DNA from: Monoraphidium neglectum
Taxonomy: Eukaryota; Chlorophyta; Chlorophyceae; Sphaeropleales; Selenastraceae
Direction: 5' to 3'
Assembly: GCF_000611645.1 (NCBI RefSeq)
Contig: NW_014013180.1
Coordinates: forward strand, 15,411-28,694
DNA: 13,284 nucleotides
The notes under the pieces were generated by a model, which was given only the letters and a program-made list of their open reading frames with translations, was not told where the DNA came from and did not search any database. Below are positions 10,057-13,284 of this stretch, in pieces. Made by a program: the position numbers and the translations under genes. The number at the start of each line of letters is the position of its first letter. The first letter of the stretch is position 1.

Positions 10057-11381
10057 CACACAAACGCACCCACCTCCAGGATGAACGGCAGCAGGGGGAA
10101 CAGCAGGATGGAAGGCATCCTGGCAACAGCCTGGCTGGCCACCTTGATGCACGCCACCGCCACAGCCACGCGCCGCAGCATGACCAGCGTGAACAGCAAC
10201 ACCTGTACACGCACGAGCGAGCATGCATGTGTGCGTGTGGGTGTGTGTGTGCGGCGCGTATGTCTGCTGTGCAGGCAACTGGACAACTGTGTGAAGCGGC
10301 ATGTTGCGATCACAAGGCGCCTGGAAACAGGGTTTTGAACGGAAAAAGGATGCATGCGCTGCACCTGCACGGTGCATGCGCAACAGGGCCCGATGGGGCT
10401 GTGACAAACACAGCCCGTGGCTCACTCTACTTCAAAGCACCGACAAGGCGCGCACGTGTGCGTGCCTCATCAGCAGCTCACTAGAGCGATGGCGCACTTA
10501 CTCATAAACCCCCCTCACCACTCCGGCGACGGCCGTCATTGCATATGCGATGTAGCCCCAGTTTTCACGTGACACCAGGGTAGGGTCCTGCCCGGCAAAT
10601 CCTGCAAACTGGGACGCCACCGCGGACCCCCACTTGCCGGCCTTTGGGAGGTCACAGGGGAGGGGTCGTGTAGGTGAAAGCGCCGAGCCAACAGGGTTGA
10701 TGGGTGGAACGGGGCTGGTCTGCGCGACTGCGCTGCCTGTCAACCCTGGGACGCGGCCGGGGCGCACGGGCGCGCAGTGACGTGTGGTGTGTGCGCGTGC
10801 GGTCATGTGGATGTGTATCTCTTTCTATGTGTTTTGTCTGTGTGTGTGTGTGTGTGTTGGGGGGGGTGTTACAGGGGACACAATGCGAGACCAACTGAGC
10901 CTCCAGCAATGGCGCCGGTGCGACGTCGCTGCTTGGACCGTCCGTGCAAAGCATGACGCGGCCCCTCTGCATGTGTGCAGCAGCAGCCCTTACGGCAGCC
11001 CCGATCCATCTTTGACTCATGACTGGCTGCCACACATTAGTTGCCCGCGCGTTGCACCACCCGTGTCAGCTCGCTACCCCCCACGTCACACACACCGCCT
11101 CGCGGGGCGCCCAGAGAATTTGAGCCGGGCGTGATCTGGAGGATTTCAAACGCTCACCGCCGACAGCTTGCCGGAGAGGTACCAGCAGTAGAGGGTGCAG
11201 GCCGCCAGACCCGCGTTGACGGCGGCGATGGTTACCCAGGCCATGACGCCCGCAAAGTAGCGCAGGATGAGCATCCAAACCTGTGACGGGTGTTTGGGGT
11301 TTGGCAGGGTTGAGGAGTTGTGGTTGTGTGTGTGAGAGAGAGTGCGTGTGCGTGGTTGTGCCTGAGTGCTGGCGTGCGTGC

Positions 11382-11443
<62 letters not shown>

Positions 11444-13065
11444 CTGTAAGTTTATATGTTTATGTGCGTAGAGGGAAACGTGGAATAGTCAATCAAACTT
11501 CACAACAGAAGCCACGGGCAGCAACCTGGGGCGGCCAAGCGGTGCGCACTTGCGGCGTCAAGCACCCCCAAGACCTGCATGCAGCCCTGAGAAGGAGACG
11601 CAGCAGCAGGCGCCAGCCAAAATCGCCAGCAAGCCGATCCCCGAGGCGCAGCCGAGCCCAGGCCGCATCCTCTTGCATGTAAGCACTTGCCACCCGGGTT
11701 GGTTCCCGAGTGCCGGCGCCTCGCACGGGTTTGCACTCAACCCTAAGCCCTGAACCCTGAACCCCAAACCCTGACTAGCACGCGCGTACACACGGCAAGC
11801 ACCTACCAAAGACAGCACGATCCCCGCGCCCAAGCCGGCCGCGGCCACGATGAGTATTCCCTTGCTGATGTCAGCTATGTAGGTCGCAAGCTGGTTGCCG
11901 GCGCCCGCGTAGTCAGACGCAAACGCGCCGGCGGCGGAGGCGGCGACGCCGGCGCTGGTGTTGAGGGCCGACAAGACTGATCCCATGAGCTCGGGCGGGA
12001 ATTTGGGGAAGCACCTGGGCAATGGCAGGGGTTTCGCGGCTGTTTTTTTTGCGACGAGGAACGCACAGGGTGACAGCTGGGCAGGGTGGTGAACGCCGGC
12101 CTGCTAGTACCGTCAAGGGCGAGCGGCGGGCGATATGGGCGTGCGACCGCGGACGCCCGTAGCCATGTGAGGGGCATGGAAATATGCGCAGAGCGCGGCT
12201 GCTGCAGGTGCCCGCAGCCCAGTCCTGCTAGCCTGGGAAAGCCTCATGCATGTGTGATCGAGTCATTCCGGCCAGACCGCCAGCGCCCTCGCTTCTCAAC
12301 TCCTGCCCTGGCACAAACGCCTGCAATCACAACACCCGCAAGAAGCAAACCCCGGCGCCACCGAACCCCCGCGAACTCAAACTTCGCCAAACGCCAACAA
12401 CCCAGCCGCAGCACCATGCCAACCCGGCACCGAGTTGATGCCCAGCGCAACCACGGCCGCCAGCGCCGCCTTGCAACCGCACCTGTTAAAGAAGGGGGAC
12501 GTGGCGGCCCACACGGGGTAGCAGGGCCCCTTGCCTGGAAACTGGCTGGTGGCTTTGAGGTATGCCCCGCTAACTGCGCCGGCGGCAGAGCACATGGAGG
12601 GGTCCGCCACTTGCGACAGGTCGGGAAGCTGCACGGGCAGCAGTCGGAGGGGCGCAGTGACGGGGGCAGGTCGCAGGTGGCGGTTGGGGCCGTCAGTCGC
12701 TGGCAAGCGCTTCAGGGGTGTGCTGGCGTGTGCCAAGGAAACTTCCACGCCCCTCCTCCCTCCCAATGAAGGGTTGAATGTCAAAACCATTCAGGGTATG
12801 GGGTTGGCGAGATGATGGCAGCCCGCTCGGCTACGGCTGGCAATGGGTGTCGATTGCAGGGGCTGGCTTTCCGATCCGACGCTTTCGCCCCCGACGCCCT
12901 CCCAGCGCCCGGCAACGCACCTTGGCAGCTGCGAGGGTGAGGAACGTGGCGTTGCAGGAGGCCAGGGTGGCGGAGCCGAGGGAGCCCCAGTACTCTGTGT
13001 TGGTGTCGTTGACGCCGAGCAGCTGCCCATACAGCCCGTTCTCGGCAAATTTGTAGTAGGGGCAC
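6430..13065 (-). CDS. Choline transporter-like protein (CTL/SLC44 family), 15 exons, 5' part outside window
   Basis: SLC44 proteins are multi-pass membrane proteins linked to choline/ethanolamine transport and, in plants, to lipid and vesicle trafficking. Exons in transcript order: 13065-12921, 12628-12483, 12014-11807, 11280-11158, 10641-10519, 10202-10074, 9655-9476, 9195-9005, 8728-8569, 8225-8122, 7892-7823, 7398-7288, 6995-6918, 6603-6430. These fourteen listed ranges, plus at least one upstream exon off the right edge, give 646 codons here, all in phase. Family marks: CPYY then a Cys-rich outer loop, LILRYFAGVMAWV, the block SILLFPLLPFILE, FGLLWANQFIVGFASVVVAG with GSFYWSR, NLGSIALGSFVIAVIQFVR, INRNAYIIVAVKGSNYCTSA, and the closing FFSVYEMAIDTTLLSFCEDCE. 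About nine hydrophobic helices are visible. Sequons lie in outer loops (N19, N38, N115, N333, N344, N347, counted from the first visible Cys). The tail is polar and ends KKSRH. Substrate cannot be told from sequence. Confidence 0.93.
6604..6917. other. Last intron of the transporter gene, strongly G-rich on + strand
   Basis: Donor GTGACA, acceptor CCCCAG (transcript strand). From about 6605 to 6705 the + strand holds many runs of four or more G, so the transcript has a C-rich pyrimidine tract just before the acceptor. The rest of the intron shows no coding features. Confidence 0.8.
7399..7540. repeat. Minisatellite of about 10 bp, GTGATTG(C/T)AT-like, in a transporter intron
   Basis: Tandem imperfect units GTGATTGTAT / GTGATTGCAT / GTGATTGTGT run from about 7406 to 7505 and decay into GTGTGA and GTGAGTGT units up to about 7540. 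On the transcript strand the array reads as AATCACA(T/C)-type units ending directly at the acceptor CACCCAG before exon 7398-7288. Confidence 0.9.
8226..8568 (-). other. 343-nt transporter intron with unusual donor GTTGGC
   Basis: The donor is AAG/GTTGGC, unlike the GTGNGN and GTAGGT donors of the other introns in this gene. The frame stays open for 80 codons into the intron before a stop at 8326-8328, and base composition in this part is less GC-rich than the flanking exons. The join LDKKTRKIQQESK to AAAWLMCIVKFL restores the SLC44 order, so it is read as an intron. Confidence 0.75.
10018..10054. repeat. (AC)n microsatellite in a transporter intron
   Basis: About 18 AC units, starting about 20 bases inside the donor of intron 10073-9656 (transcript reads (GT)n). 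The rest of that intron holds a second GT-rich stretch at about 9783-9823 and G runs, and no coding sequence was seen. Confidence 0.97.
10839..10867. repeat. (TG)n run followed by G run in a transporter intron
   Basis: About nine TG units followed by a run of eight G-type bases, inside intron 11157-10642. The remainder of this 516-nt intron shows no coding features; its acceptor is CCCAAAG, an AAG rather than the usual CAG. Confidence 0.9.
11388..11436. repeat. (GT)n microsatellite in a transporter intron
   Basis: Roughly 24 uninterrupted GT units, flanked on the left by GTGCGT/GTGAGT-type units from about 11325. It lies in intron 11806-11281, about 110 bases before the acceptor on the transcript strand, where it reads (AC)n. 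Confidence 0.97.
11739..11774. repeat. Short telomere-like repeat block (CCCTAA/CCCTGAA variants)
   Basis: Five degenerate heptamer-like units in a row: AACCCTA, AGCCCTG, AACCCTG, AACCCCA, AACCCTG. They resemble the plant/algal telomere unit CCCTAAA but most units carry substitutions. The block is inside intron 11806-11281 of the transporter gene. Confidence 0.7.
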
Positions 13066-13284
13066 CTGGTTATTCCGTGCCAGGTGTGCAGGCAAGATTT
13101 GAGCGTGCGCGTGTCGAGGTGTTGCCCAGGGCAAGAACGTTAAAGGTGCAAGCAAGCCCATTGCCGAACGGCTCAGGTCATGGTAGCAGTGAACACAAAG
13201 TCTGAACTGCAGAGACCTAATTGCGCGCATCCACAGGCACATGCACGCACGCGCACACACAAAAACGCGCGCGTGCGCGCACAC
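13066..13284. other. Right-edge region: probable intron of the transporter gene
   Basis: It ends (transcript strand) in the acceptor TAACCAG before exon 13065-12921. No reading frame resembles the expected N-terminal part of SLC44. The last 45 bases (about 13239-13284) are alternating CA/CG/GC dinucleotides, like the repeats in other introns of this gene. Confidence 0.65.

Noticed and set aside
9951..10484. + strand frame of 177 codons with a (TH)n stretch
   Set aside because: It is created by the (CA)n microsatellite and lies across transporter exon 10202-10074 on the other strand.
11558..11700. Hydrophobic - strand segment (GIGLLAILAGACCCVSF) as an extra transporter exon
   Set aside because: Exons 12014-11807 and 11280-11158 join in phase and give the continuous SLC44 order (IVLSL then VWMLILRYFAG), so an extra helix would disrupt the fold. 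The segment sits inside the intron.

Overview
The window is a piece of nuclear DNA from a eukaryote. All three genes are split by many short GT-AG introns, the exons are GC-rich, and the introns are full of simple repeats such as (TGCA)n, (CA)n and (GT)n. A TGTAA motif sits just after the first stop codon, and the gene families present fit a green alga (Chlorophyta, Chlorella- or Chlamydomonas-like). That placement is inference. No prokaryotic features, rRNA, tRNA, CRISPR array or intact transposon were seen.

Layout, left to right. (1) 1-472: no supported gene; probably the promoter and 5' leader of the next gene. (2) 473-2830, + strand: a complete five-exon gene for the spliceosome factor CWC25 (516 aa as modelled), with a Cir_N domain, a Lys/Glu and Arg/Ser-rich middle and a coiled-coil C-terminus. 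(3) 3405-5348, + strand: an eight-exon gene for a 240-aa protein with four membrane helices that I could not assign to a family. (4) 5349-6429: a region without a gene between two converging genes. (5) 6430-13065, - strand: fifteen exons (646 codons) forming the C-terminal part of a choline transporter-like protein (CTL/SLC44). The N-terminal exons lie beyond the right edge.

The exons were assembled by hand. Every junction was checked for GT-AG ends and for matching codon phase, and the exon lengths add up exactly to open reading frames in all three genes. The two + strand genes run head to tail, and the second converges on the transporter gene. The three genes have no evident common pathway: one is a nuclear splicing factor and two are membrane proteins.

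The observations most worth a second look are: an in-frame, stop-free intron in CWC25 whose (TGCA)n repeat would encode a Cys-Met-His-Ala repeat if retained; the four-helix orphan protein with a 26-nt microexon and a possible alternative 3' end; a minisatellite placed directly against a splice acceptor in the transporter gene; and a small block resembling telomere repeats inside another of its introns.
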